Below are positions 14,201-29,200 of a stretch of DNA of 64,000 nucleotides, piece by piece. Position numbers and translations under genes: made by a program. The stretch is from the NCBI GenBank assembly GCA_013398295.1, contig VZSF01007788.1, forward strand, positions 1,142,240 to 1,206,239. The letters run 5' to 3'. Every line of letters starts with the position of its first letter. Position 1 is the first letter of the stretch. The notes beneath the pieces were generated by a model. It was not told the origin of the DNA, did no database searches, and saw only the letters and a list, made by a program, of their open reading frames with translations. Source of the DNA: Chionis minor (lineage: Eukaryota > Chordata > Aves > Charadriiformes > Chionididae).

Positions 14201-17200
14201 ACCTCTGAATTTCCAGTGCAGTGATGTTGAAGGTTTACAGCAGAGCAACTGATACTCAAAAACAGGTGAACTAGAAGACATTAGAAGCGAGAGTAAGAAA
14301 ATTCTCCTCCCACCATAGATTTGAATTGGCTACAGATTTTCTAAGTCATTATTCAATATCTGAACGAGGACTGCTGCTCAATGGATACTACTCAATTCAT
14401 TTGTCGTCACTGCTGTGAAGATATACCTCATGCAGAAGAGAAATAGAAGTATCAGAATTTGTCAGCTTTAGTTTCAAAACTTTGGAGGTCAACTACAAAA
14501 CATGCCATTTCAAATTCATTAGAAAATGCCTGGTAAGTATTTTAGTAGCAAAACCCATGTATTTTCTGTTTCCTCATTTATTCATAAATAAAGCAGCTTC
14601 AGATAACATTTTTGAAAAAGTTTATGTACATCTTTAAATACAATTCCACAAGACAGAAGTGAAAGCATGCCAATATTCTTTGGTCTGAGTATGTAGCGTT
14701 GACACTTTCAGACATTTCAAGACAGCTTCAAGTAGTAGCCATCTTCATCCAACAAGCATTTAGTTATTATACATATATTATATGTATACACATATATAAT
14801 ATAGTTATGTATATTATCAAAGATAGAGTACCTTATCAACACTCTCCTGGAGGTTAATCTCCAGTTTGTTCTTCTCCGCTCGAATACCTTCCAGCATTTC
14901 CTGGAGCTGATCTCTCTCCTGTGCTAACAAATCACACTGTTTCTGCAGCTGTGGAAGCTCACTGCTTTCACTCTTAGTCTTCCTTTCCAGTTCTCCCAGC
15001 AGCTGGTGCCTTTCCTTTGTCACCAAATTTAAGTCCTCATTCAACTTGACTACCTATTAAAAAATATTTTTGAATTTATACAATCAACACAGACCTATTA
15101 GCAAAAACTCCTCTTTGGCTGCTAAATTGTATTACCATGACACCATCTATTGGACCAAAAAACCCAGCAAAAATTATCATGGGTAAATACCTCTTATTCT
15201 AATGAGTCCTTGAGGGGACATCCTCTAAATTATTTCTAAGAGTTTCTTATTACTGTACTCGCCTTTTCTTTCAGTTTGTTTATTTCTTCATTTAGTTTTT
15301 CTTCAGTATTTTGCAATTTCTCTTCTCCACTTGCTAGCATGTTCTTCTGGATATCAGCTTGCTCTTTCTGATGTTTTAGTTCTTCCTGTAGATTCTGCAT
15401 TTCTGTCAGAACTTTTAAGGTCTGCAGAACAAGGTATTATATGGATGTTCACTGTGTATGACTAAGTTTTTCTTATCAGGAGTTAAGAATAATAAGTCAA
15501 AGCATTTGAAAGTCTAGGAAAGAGCTATCAGAATAATCAGTTTTTTACTTTAGAAAAAAAACAGTTGTTATTTCCCCACGCCTAGTTTAAGAACTCCAAG
15601 GAAGACAATCTTTATAAATAGTCTGGAGGGCAAGGTGGCAGAAGGTGATGGAAAGAAGGTATAATTAAAGACAAAAGGGAAAAATCTGGTGGGGGGAACA
15701 GACTACGTAAATGACCATTAAAAAAAACAAACCCAAGATATTCTTATTCTTGTGGCAACTGCCACCAGTTACATGAACAATTTGTCTAATTGTTTAGTAG
15801 CAAGATATAAATCTAAAATTAGAGATTTGATAATCCTAGTGTGCTGATTTTAGTTTTAAAATTAGTTGGTCTATAGATAAAAGATATCAGTAGTGGTACC
15901 TGAGGTTTGCTAAAATGCATTTGAAAGCTTTTACTTAAAATAATTTGCGGAGCTTCTCTCAGGAAAAAAAACCCCCAAACTTACCAGACTTCCTTTAAGC
16001 TTTAAAATTTACCAGCTTGACTTTTGTTAACTACATTATCAGAACAAATTTGTCTGAAATAGTGTGTCAACATAAGCACTTTTCATGCAAATACCTGGAA
16101 TATTGGTCACTGATTTGCCAGAAAATAAGACATCAGGAAGGAGAAATAGGATTGCTAATCAGTTTCTTTTCTGAGTTTAACTTTCTCTTCATCAACACAG
16201 AATGAGCTGAGTGGCAGGAGAATTTAGCCCTCAGATATCAACAAGTCTGGATTACCTCTACTGTTCAGCACTAAATCCAATGACACTGTAGATGAAAGAT
16301 TTAACAGGAATTTGTGGAGTGTTTGTCCAGCAGGTGGCAGGCAACTGTGCCTAAACCCAGAGCGGCACAGTTACCAGAAGGGCAGAAAAGGGGTAGGGGA
16401 AAGAAAGAAAATGAGAGACAGATTCCAAAATCCAGATTGGGTTAGTAAACTAAATTTTTAGTTTACTGCTGCTATGAAAAGTGAAGGGAGAGGAAGAATG
16501 CGGAATAGCGGAAGGCTTCATGACGAAAATAACTTAGAGTGGTACAACCTGCCTTTAAAAGAATTATTTAAGAGATTTTAAACATACTCTCTCCTTGCTT
16601 TCCTCACAGTCAGCCTCTAACTGATCTCTTTCTGCTTTACAGGTCTCTACCATTTGCCACAGTTCATCTTTCTCTTGATTAAGTAAAGTGATTTGCTCAA
16701 GCTGCTGGCAAATACGCTCATTCATTGTTCTTTCAATTTGTTCTTTTTCTGCCAGTAGCTTGCCACGTTCAGAAGAGACATGAGTCAGGTTTTCAGTTAC
16801 TTCGGTGAGCTGAAAGAACAAATAGCAACCAGCATTAATATTTGCAATTATCTCTAGCATAGGTAGAAGTAATTTGATAGTTTGGAAAAAACCCAGTAAC
16901 ATTCAAGTTTATTAAATTTTGTTGTCCCAATAATCAGGTTCTGATTTAAGAGTGTTATTGGATCATATTCCACAAGCCCTATCGTACATATTGGTTGTTA
17001 TCACTGAGTTATTTTACAGAAGACACCTCCATTAGTTTACTGCTATAGTGAGAAAAGAAAGATGTAACAATTTTGTTTAAAATTCAAACAAATTTCAGTG
17101 CTTTTGTCTCATTGGTAGACAAAAGTGAGCGTTTCAAAGCCTACAGGCCATTATAATGCCTTTAAAATGACTGCATTGCTGTATCAACAGCAGATAGGCT

Positions 17201-20200
17201 TGATTCTAACAAGCGTTAATGTCTTCTAAAAGCCACAATAGCTTCAGACATGAAAATAATAAGTATATAAGACATTTATAATAGTTCAGCAAGTTAAAGA
17301 ATGAGCTAAACTGCCTTTTAGTTGATCAAGTATCTTCAGAGTTACATAGCTAAAAGACAGAGTATGAAAACTTTAAGAGTTTTAGGACTTGGAAAATGCA
17401 TTGAGATCAGACAGCAGTATTGTTTACAAGCAATATTCCATTTTTCAGCACTAAGGTATGTTTAATTATAAGTAAGGGTTGTAGCTTGCAGGTCAAATTG
17501 CACTTGCTCATTTCTTTACTGCCTCTTTTTCCATAGAATTCTTTCAAGCAGCAGCACAGGGGAAAAAGAAGATGGGAAAAACTTTAAATTAAGTTTCAAT
17601 ATTACATTTACTGAAGTAAATTACAAACTGAAGTCTGCAGAGGATGTGGGTTGCAAATCCTGGTAGAATTTTTAACAAAATTTTTGACAAAACTGCATCT
17701 GACCTTCTGCTGCAGTTCATCTGTTGTTCCCTTCAATGCCTCTTGAGCTTTCAAGAGTTGATTTTCTTTCTCTGAAATACATCCTTGCAGCTCTGCAATA
17801 GTCTCCTGATATTGTCTGAGAGAGTTATGAGCACATCTCAACTCTTCTTGCGTGTTTGAATTCTTTGGACAAAACACAATGAAATTAGAGTACATTAAAG
17901 CCTGAACAATACTTCCAAAGGTTAAGACAGAAGTTTACTAAAGCCATTACCCTAAACAAATACGACTATTGTTCTTACCATGCTAATTGTCTCCCGTATA
18001 GTTTCTCTTAGCTGGTCTCTCTCCTTTTGGAGATTGTCCAGTTGCATTTCAAGATTATGGTCTCTTTTTGTCAGACTGCTCACTTCCTGACAGTCATGCA
18101 ATTTTGGAATAAAATCTGTTCTCTCCATATTTTCAGATTCTCTTTGACAGTCATTGGCCTTCATTTCCTCCATTTCACGCAGCTTCCTTTGAGCCTGGCT
18201 CAGCTCTTCTCTCAAATGAAATAATTCTTGCTCAATAGACTTTTCTCGAATCTGTGGTATCTATTTTATATAGAGATAAAAGTCAACACATTTGGGGAAG
18301 TAAATTTAAGAGAAACGTATCTGGTCTTTGACAGATTGAATATGTGAAACAAACAGAAGCAGTGTTTTACAGTGATTTGTATTTTTTTTTTTTTAAGAAT
18401 AAGACTTGACTAAACTCAATATGCAATTAAAGTTTCTTCAAATAAAAGACATGCAAAACTAAAATTTGAAGGGAGGACTTCTGAACAAGTTATTAGAATT
18501 TCACGGCCACGGTTTAAGCCTGAGGTAAAAAAAACCCCAAACAAAACCCAACAACAGAACACCTCCACCCCCCCCCGCCCCCCAACTACAGAGACTTTAT
18601 CCATATTTTAAGTCTCAGGAGTAGACAATAATGGTGTCTAGGCAATTATTTCCTTGAAATTTGCCTGCTCCCTCCATGAATACTAAAATATATGCACATG
18701 CTTTACTTTTTTCAAAGTGTATATATACACACTTTGTGTATATACATATAACACACATTAAATCAGCTTGTCCCATTATGGAAGACTATTCCATTATGGA
18801 ATCTACTTATGGGAAAAGTGTTTGTCATATCCTACTACTAGGTGCCTGTATAACTAAAATATATTCCACCCATATCACTGTAAAAATACTAATCCTGGTG
18901 TTTAATGATCTGCAGTCAGGTAGGAAGACCCTTTTCTCCCGTTTGTTTTGCAAATTATTTTCACTCAAGTGAAAGTTTAAATAAGCATGCTTTCCATTAC
19001 AGCCTTAGCATAATTACCGAAGTTCCTTCCCCATGCTCTTCTTTTTTCAAATGTAAACTGTCCAGCTTATCCTGCAATGAATTGTTCTCTTGTGTTAGGA
19101 AAAAGATTTGTTCCTTTAGTGCCTGATGTTGATCACTTTCTCTACAGTTATTTTCTGATTTTTCTTCAGCAAGCTGGTCTCTCTCTGATGTGATGGTTTT
19201 TATTTCTTCTGTCATTTGTGATATCTACAAAAAGTGTGCAGAGACAGTATTTCTAAAGTTTTTTTGTTCAAAACCAAAATTATATGCAAAAGTTGTTTGA
19301 TTCACTCTGCCACAGTATTTTTAACATCAAACCACTGTAACCAAACTAGAAGAACTCCAGAACTTGGTCTTCGGCCTTTGTTTTATTTTAAATGCTAATC
19401 TTAACATTCTTGTCTGCAATATTGGTCAGTTTAATCTAAAAAAAAGTCTGAGAAGCAGCTAAATAAGAAAAACCTGTTGGTTTATTTTTACACATCTGTT
19501 CCAAAACATACAACTGTTGAATTGACAGCCATTGACTTACTGGGTCTGGCAGCTGATACACTTCAAGAAGAATCCAGTCTCACTACAGATTCTCCCTCCA
19601 GAGAAACTGTGCCACTGAAGCAACTGGGCAACATACAATATTCTCAGCACCCTTCTTTGTCAGTTTGCTCAATAACAGGCACAAAACCCAGTGAATCAGC
19701 CTTCTCCTGTTTTTTGTGAACTGAGCCGCCATTTACAACCACACATGACACTTCTCAATGGGACTCGATGTTACCAACCGTTAGCCTCTTTCCTGCTCCT
19801 AGGTAACCCTTATCTCTTCTTCCATTTGCCAGATAACACCGCCACTCAAACTGACAATCATGGGGCACGCTGGTTAAGCAAAGGTTTGTTAGAGTGCACA
19901 TTACAGCTTGAAACTCTACAGAAATAGATCAGCAGCTGGTAAAGGCCTGGATCAGGCAGTACTACTTTCTTGCCCACTTTCTACCAGAGGCCTATGAGTT
20001 TTCTAAGCACAAGCAGAAAAAACTACGAGTAGACTAAGTAGGCTTGTTTTCACAGTGTTGGAAGACACATTAAAAGCATTTTTATTTTGAATTACATAGC
20101 ATTTTACCCGTATTTCGAGTTCTTGAATGGTTTTCCCTAGCGCCTCTTCGACACTCAGAATCTGAGATTCTTTTTCAGAAATATTTTTTTCCAACTTCTT

Positions 20201-23200
20201 GACAGTGTCCCGGGATTGCTTGAGAGAAGTCTGTGTATTTCTCAGTTCTTCATGTGCCAAAATGTTCTTTAGAATAAAAGGAAGAAAATCCACAAAATAA
20301 AATTCAAGGGTTTTTTTTTTTCCAGCGTTAGTAAGCGCTCCATGATTAAAACCAAACAAAACAAACCCACATAAAACCCCACTCCCCTGTATATTTCAAT
20401 ATAGTTTATAAGTGTTTTTGCACTCTTCCCCTTAACATGTATGGTCTGTTTCTATAAAGGCAGAACTCCTACCATTGAAACAGTATCCTTGATGTCTTCT
20501 TTGAGTTGGTCTGTCTCAGCTTGTAAAGACTCCTCTTTTTGCTTCAGGTAATCTCTTTCCTGGGTTAGAGTTTTTATTTCTTCCTGGCATTCAGTAAGCT
20601 GCTGAAGAACTGCCTGGATCTCCGTATCCTTGGCCTCCAGTCTTAACTCCATAATCTTTTCTTGCTCTTTTAATTGCTCCATTTCATTTAACTTCTGCTT
20701 AGTCTGAATAAAGTCTTCTCTAACCTCAAGAAGTTGTTTGTGCTCTGCTGTCTTTTCTTCTAGTTCTTTTATTTTGCTAGAGAGCTTTAGTTCGTAAAGG
20801 AAAAACCAGACACTTTCATTGTAATGCAAAACTGCATAATGTTTACATGTTCTCACAGAATCTTACATTAGCTTAGAAAGGGTGAGGGATGCTAGCGTTC
20901 AGCAAGAGAATAGGAAGGTTATCATTTTGCTTTACGTCACTGCCTATCTTGCCCACATTAAATAAGCATGAGTTTGAGAAACCTCCCTATGGTTTCTCCT
21001 TCGCAGCAGAAGTCTTACTAAATAACACCAGACATGAAACTGTAGCGTATCTTAGGAATTATCAAATTAGGATTTATGAAGTCCATAGCTGGAATATAAC
21101 AGACATAAAAGCGTCAAAAGCTTTTTCAAAAATACGCCAGTTTATGCAGTCATTCTCTTTGGTTTGAAAGATCTAAACAGGCTTCAGCTCCTGATGAGGA
21201 AACTTTGTTTCTATGGCTTTAGATAGAGTAAGTCATAGAAGCATATTTAAAAAAAAATAAAAGTTGCATAATAAAGATGTAACTTAAGAATGGGAAAAGA
21301 CTACTTAAAAGGTCAAATACAGAAAAAGCATATAACCTGGAGTAACATATGCATTTCTCTGCCTATGAGGAAAGAGACCATTAAGCTGCATAAATCCTGC
21401 AACCTTAAACACCTGGCATAAAATAAGTAATAGCCACCACTCATGCTAGAGGAATTTCAACAATGATGTTATTTGTAACTTTGAAGATGACTTCTTCATA
21501 AGATGGTGGTAGGTTTTTGTAATGTACTATGAATGAATTCCTGTGTCTTATCTGTCAAAAGGAGCAAGCAGGCACTGACCTGTAATTTTACTTCATCCAA
21601 AGTTGTTTTAGACTCTCGTGCTTCTTTAGATAGAATATCCATTTGGAGCTTCATTTGCTTATTGTTTTCTGATGTAGCTACGTATTTTTGCTCTAGTTCT
21701 TCATAGAGTTGTTTAAGTGCTGCATATTCCTGATCAGACTTGACGTATTTAAGTTGTGTATCTGCCAGATCATCTTTTGATTTTCCAATTTCTTCAGTCA
21801 TATGTTTAAGTCTAACTTCATTATCAGCTACTTCAGAAAGCAGCTTTTCTTTTTCCAATTTTAATAAGTGTAGCTCCTCACATTTTTCAAGAATCTGACA
21901 ACAGAAAAGCAATATTAATAGTATTTTCTAAATCAGTATTTTGTCATAGCTGCGTAACAAAGGCATGCTCATAGCAGATATAGGAAATAAAGTACAGGCA
22001 AACACACAGCACAGTACACTTGGTTTCGCTTCGTTGGGAGAGAGCTGTCTCGTACACAGTCCTTCAAGGACAGGCAAGACAGACAAGTCCCTTCCAAAAC
22101 CTTGAAACCTCTCCTTAACTCTTTAGCTGTTCTTTAAATATTTCTTTTTTCCTATGTTTGAGCTAGGACTGGACTGGTACTTCTAGCTCTAACTCCTACA
22201 CTGGATTTTTAGATGTATTGATACTTTCTTCATGATACAGAGTTTATAAAGCTGTTCACATCCAATTAAATTTTATTAGTGGAAGTAGACCACCAGAAGG
22301 GTTTGGAACTTTTTGCAAAGCATTAATGAGTTTGTCAGAGTACTCACCCTGGATAATTTTCACTACATATATTTAGTACCAGGTATTTAAGAATAAAGAA
22401 ACCTCAAAAGTGTTCACAAACCAACCCTGTAAGACACATTTATAGCAAACAGTCTCCTAATCCCTGGCCTGCCAGGAAACAGAAGAGTTTCCTTACAAGT
22501 TTCCCAGAATTTGCAAATTAAATCTCTCACTTCAAGCAGCATTTCTGCTCAGATGCTCAATTAGACAAAAATCCGTTTTAGAACAGTAAACCAGGATCAA
22601 ACACTTATACAAACACACACAATTATCAATGGTGACCATGGCAAATAGGCAAGCAAACATTGGACTGGAAATTTGTGATTAACTATAGTAGAACTTGTGA
22701 CCAGACATGTGATCTTAAATTTATTGCTAGACATAAATATTAAATATGGGAGGAACAATAATTTAATAACCTGAAATTTTACAATTAAGTTCATTTGACT
22801 CAAGACAACTTTTGGCTTTAAAAGTTCATATCCAGTAGGCCTCCATTAATATATTACTGGTCAAGTACAACACAAAAACAGAGAAAAAAAGTGTTAATTT
22901 TGTTTACCTCTTTCTGCTGTATCTCAACAGTATTTGGCAGAGACTGAAGTTCTGATAGCTCATTTACTTGTTTATGCAGAAGTGCATTCTCTTTCAATGC
23001 TTTTTCTAGTTCTCCTTTTAAGTCAGCTGCCTTTTTTTCCAGCTCCACAAGAGAGAGCAAGTCTAGAGAATTAACACGTTTAGATTAATAAAAGGGAAGG
23101 TGCCAAAATTGAGGTAAATTTTGAGGTGTGAGATTAGAAAAGCATGTTTAAATTAAGCAGAAGATTTATTAATTACATCCAGAATGCATTATATCAGTAT

Positions 23201-26200
23201 AATTCTAGAAGAGTATATTTTACAGTGGCCAACAATTAAGAGATGAAACTGCTGGTCTGAGTTTGGTCATCACTTTAAGTTGACATCCAGTTTATTTTAG
23301 ATTCTCCCTGACAGCCATCCTGAACTTGACTGTCTTTGTACGAAATACAAAAGATTCAGTAAGTTGCAGTTTTCCAAATAGTTCAAGGAAGTGCTAAAGC
23401 AGTTACTGTGCCAGCAGTACCCAATACTCTAATGTTTTATACTGACAGAAGATCCAAGTATTTGAGAACACAAGAACCAAAGTCTTCCCTATTCCCTCAA
23501 CATTACAGGAAAGAGGAAGGAGAGGGGGAAAACCCCACTACTTGAAACAGTACCTTTTGGAGCTTTACCCTCCAACAGTGAAGTTAGCCTTGTGTTTTCT
23601 TGAAATACAGACTGCAACTCTTTCTGCAACTCAGCTTGCATTTTTTTGTAACTGGCTTTTCCTGCTTCTATTTGGCTTTGATAGAGTTGAACATCCTTTT
23701 GCATTTGGTTGTAGTTATTTAAGAGTTCATTCTTCAGGGAAACAAAACAACATGCAATTAACACACAAAATAAAAGTCTAGTTGCTTAACGTTTAAGTAT
23801 TGCATTGGTCACATTTCCTGTTGTCTCTCTGAACAACTTTGGCCTTGATAAAAATTGTGGCTTATTCTGCCATGTTAAGAGCTGCATTCCTCTCAGAGTC
23901 CTATAACAAAACATACCTTACCTTAGAGGTGAGGATCATAAATGCTACTATTTTGTCTTTACTTGGAGCTTTGAAGGAGTAAGCTCCACCCCACTTCTGA
24001 GTTTACATCTCTTATTGTCTTTTGTTCTCTGGTAAAGTTAGGTTTGAAGTCTCATGTCCTACTAACTCCCTAAAGATTGTTCATTTAATCTCTGTGTACT
24101 GGTTTAAACCTAAGCCTCTATTTTCTTTCAATCTTTCTCCTGAAGACCCATTTTCCATGAATTCCATAATAGAAACAGTACTTGGAGCAGGAGTCACTAG
24201 CTTTCTCCAAATACTCTACCAGTCTTTATCAATTGCCTTCTTCACTAGTCTAGGAGCAGAAAGGCCCTTAACAGCGTTCTTGCACAGCTATAAATGCAGT
24301 TTAACAAGTACTTGCCATCTTCTCCTTCATCTCCAAGTTTTCAGTCCTGAGAAAAGCAGATTCTTTTTTGGCATCCAAGGCTATGGTTTCACTATCCATG
24401 AGGGATTTATTCAGCTGCTGAATTTCCTCAATTAGCTTATCAGAATCACCCTGAAAAAGACAGATAAACAATAAAAAAAAAGTAGCCAAATAACATATGT
24501 GTTCCATACAATGTGGTTTAAATGAAAATATAGGCTTAGAAAACTTATACGTTTACTCTGAAAGGAACAGTACTGGGCTCATTTGAGAGATGGGATAAAG
24601 AGCATTTCCCATAGCCTTACTTCACCAGAGTACTGATAACATCTGTAGGGAAGCAGTTTTCAATTATACCAAGGGTATACCTAAATTTAACCCACCTTCA
24701 ACGAAACAAACACCATTTCTCAACCCATCAGAAAACTCAAATTTACCACTGAAAGCCGTGTATCCTTTTTTCCCGCTCCCGCTTTCTGTAATTCTTCCAC
24801 ACGATTCTGTAATATCTTTATTTTGTTCTCTTTCTCTTTCAGCTGTTCCAATTTGGAGTTTATTTCTGCCTAAAAGTTGGAGAAGATTTTAGTACCCAGC
24901 CTGGTTTTTCAGGTAAGAATTTAACAAAAAAACCTGCTTTGCACACAGTAGGCATTCATGGGTTTTAGACATATCATCCTTATAGCTGGTAAGACTAACC
25001 AGAGCCCAATGATGTCTAGGTTGTCCTAGATGTCCCAGGACATCTGCTGATGTCCTCAGCGGATACGGTGTTTCAAGATAAACAAACCAAGAACAAGTCA
25101 CATGAGTCTTATTGCAGGTAAATTCATGGATGGGCTCACCTCAAGTTCCTCATTGTACACTTCAGCATTTGAAACTAGATTCTTTAAGTTGGTAATTTCA
25201 TGCATTAGCTGTACCTGTGGAGCAAATTGAAGCAAAATTGCAGCGGATGTTAGAAAGCACCCACACCAGTAGTTTTAGTTGCCAACACCGTGAAAATAAG
25301 CAAGGTCTATCTTGTGTTCTGTTTTCTATTAGTGGGCAAACCTTATATATACACACACATCTCTATGTAAACAGCTACAAAGCAAGTTGCTACGTATTCT
25401 TTCAAATGGATAGAGATGAGATGCAGAGCTCTGTTTTAGCTTCCCAGGAATTAGAAAGGATTCATGTACAATTTAATCTGCAACAGCTTGATAAGCAAGA
25501 GCAATGTGATCAAAGCAAGTAATGCAGAAATTGTACTTATATGACACTTCAAATTCTAGTCATGTTAAGCAGCTTTTTACGTCACGGTGCAGATATTTGT
25601 GATTTAAACTAATAAGAATGGGAAGGTGCCAAAATTAAGGTAAAGCAAGCCATGAACACATTCAGTGGCATCCTCTGAAAGGAGACACCAGTAGAAGACA
25701 AGACAGAAAAGAACTTCTGAAACTGAAGAACCCTCTTCTTTGGTTTTTATTAGAAAGGCGTTACAATAGGCACTCATCTACAAGTACTTCTAGTCACAAG
25801 TGTAAGGAAAAAATCCAATTTGTGATTTTAAGATCAGTGAAAAGCTTAAAAAAAAAGCACTCTCCTGTAGGAGTATTTCTATACAGTTAGGAGCAGAGCA
25901 AGAAGAAAACCCTGTAATACTAAAATCAGAGGGTGGTTGTAGAAGATACAGTAAAGGACTACTGGTCAGAAGTCATTTAATGTCATTACTCAGAATGATA
26001 GAGTTTACCTATATACATATCTGTGGTGATTTAAATTAATGAATTTCAACTAGTGTATTCAGTGAAGTATATGACCTTTCAGTATTGCTGTAATTAACCT
26101 GCTACATGGGTATCAACAAACGTTTACATCTTATGGACTGTCTTCAGATATATATCTAAAAACATGAATTATTCAAAAAGCAATTCTTGTAACAGAAGCT

Positions 26201-29200
26201 ACTTTAGAACGTTCCATCTCTTATTAGATACACAAGAGCTTCGCTGAGAAAACTTTAACTGAGGATTTGTTAAATGCTGGCTGATAAGGAACATAGCTAG
26301 TCAGTCTAGCATATAAAGGGTCTTCTAAAAAGAATCTTAAACGCAAGCTAAATCATAGTCTATTATGCATCCATTTTGTTTAAAGACCCCCAAGTCTTTT
26401 TAGGGAACACAATGGAAGTGAGGTGATCTTGTTAAATTGTAATCTGAAACAAGAATGCAAAAGGATGTAACTTCAGCTTCAACCTTAGTTTCACAGTCAG
26501 AGGATATTAAACTAGCACATGCAAGCAGCTTGCAGAGAAGGTATCAGGAAAGAAATGGAACAATACATCCATGTCTTGATACCTCAAGTTGTTGGGATTT
26601 GGGGTTTTGTTTGGAGTTTTTTTTTTGGTTGTTTAGTTGGTCAGTTTTTTGTACTGTGACTTATTTCATGGTCTAGTCCTTGGGCAGCTAGAAACTTATA
26701 TAAGTAATATATATTTTACATTACAGAATCAGAGCACAAAACATTTGAACAAACAAGGTACATGTCCACTAACAGCACAAGGAGGTGAAGAGAACTGAAA
26801 GCAAGCATTTCCTGTATCACAAGTTACTCAGTAGGTAGGTTTACCTTTTCTGACTTTCTGGCACAAAATATGGTGTTACAGTTTTCCACAGACATTACTA
26901 GTTAAATAATATGTTAAAAGTTAATGCTCACATATTTCAATGGATTACCAAAAGCCAGAGCTATTTTAGATTACAAACCAGTACGACAAGAAGTATGTGA
27001 AATACGGTTTAGCAACCATACTTTAACTTCAAAACAGTTCTAAAATATATTTATGCAGCAAAACAACCATCTCTTGCAGAAATCTGGAGCAAAATTCAGA
27101 TAATGCATATCTAAAATTAATATTTGGACACATGCACACACAAATTATGTTTAACCAGACTTCAGTATGCAACTCTCTAAAAATTTAAGTCTGAATTTTA
27201 CACTGAGTAAATGCAGTTTAAACCCTGGGTTCATTAATTCTGTTGCTTAACATGGCTTATAACACCACCTGTTTTGTGCATCAACATCTGAGTGTATATA
27301 CACTTAATAAACTCTAGAAAACTTCTTATCTCTCTGTATTTATTCAATGCACCTTACCTCATGATCTTTCTGTGTTTGTTTTTCCAGTGCTTCAAATTCA
27401 TCTGTTTCTATTTTTTCCTTCAGCTTCTCCTTCATTTCATTTATTTCTACTTTCAACTGCTCATTTTCCAATACTAGGTTATTAAAGTTAGCTTGCAGGA
27501 TGTTGACCTCATTTACAGCAATATCCTGAAGAAGCAGCACAAGAAACTATGTAGAAGTTGTTGGTGGAATGTCAGTCTTTTTTCTAGAAAATATGGAACA
27601 GACTTACCTTCTCTAATGCTAGTGCTTCACAGAGTTGCACAGATTCTTCGAAGTCTCTCTGAGTCTAGAAAAAGAACTGCTCTCTGTTAACTGATCTACA
27701 AAATCAAGCAACTGAAGTATTATATTCCTTGTTGCTGTCTTCCCACAGCTAGTCCTGTTTAAATACCAAAACTTACCAGATCATTCGCCACAAACCCATA
27801 GAATCACCCCACAATTTCAGAAGTGACAGAGTCACTTATTTTCTAACCTGTTATAATAATTCTTCAGACATATAAAAGAATATTGGTGTTCTACAGAACA
27901 GTAAAGCTTATCTTACTAAGAAGCATGTAATGTTTACGTACTGTATTAGACAGCCAAAATAGATTATGATGTTACCCAATTCATGCTAGGTCCAGCAGTC
28001 CATTCTACCTCCGAAATTTGATCAGAAGCCATCAGACACTGGTTGTCATGTTCAAAATTCTCTAATGTAGCTGAAAAGATGCATTAAAAAAACACAAAAT
28101 AGCAGTAAATTTTAAGCTGGACATCAAGAATTATTTCCTTATCAAAGAATTGTATTACACTGGAAACAATCATTCAATGGCAAAGATGCAGCACGCTGAG
28201 TAGGACTTCCAAATCTCATAATTTTCTCTTATGAAAGGGAAAAACACTGAAGTCTAGTCCCTACACTTATACTGATCACCTTATCATAATGAATACCAAA
28301 CTAAATCCAGAATATATACTTAATTGCAGATTAGAAAAAGTGTTTAAGTGTCAATAAAAGAATGACTCAACAGTATCATGCAAGGAAAAAGCACCCCTCA
28401 ACCCCCCGGAAAAAAAACCCCAACAATACATATACAAGCAAAAAACCTTGACAGAAGGATAGGTAATAAGGCTTGTTGCGGAATTGCACCTTCTTCCATG
28501 CTGTCCAATTATTCTCTTCTCTTCAGTTCAACTTCCTCGCTCCTCTAATAAGTCCTTGAATTTCTCTGTATCTGAAGCTGATCTTTGACTAATGACTTCT
28601 CTATTCATGTTAAGGATTTTGAATTTTCACCTACACCCCCAGACATCCCTTCCCCGCTTTTGGGGGCAGAGAACACTGTTTGGATGGATAGTCTGTGTTA
28701 AATAACAACTTTGGCTACTTTTACAAAAAACTGGGAGGTTTGGGTAGGCTGCATGGCAGATGTATTTGTAGACCCTGCGTTTTGCCTCACACGTCTTACC
28801 TTTGGTTTTAACAAATTAAAAGCTTGATATACAGAAGAGGAAAAAAAAGTAGTTATTGCCTTGACAATTGTGTACAGGGACATTTAGTTTTGGGTTGGTT
28901 TTTTTTTCCTCCTTCCCTCTGATTTGTGCTCTCAGAGAGTCAACTTATTCCCATTGGGAAACCAAGTAATGCCTGCAAAGTTATCCAGCAGGAATTTGCT
29001 ACACGTTATTTCACCTGGGATAGTAAGACTCACGCTCTCACTTTTTGAAATAAAGTGAACCTTATTTCCAGCACAAGAACTACCATGTTTATTGTGCTAA
29101 AACCACTTCCCTTCCATGCAGCATTCTTTGCTGGCAGCCAAATGTGATTTCCTCACAGGCTATAGGCAACTCTTTCAAAACTGGGTTCATGGAACATAAT

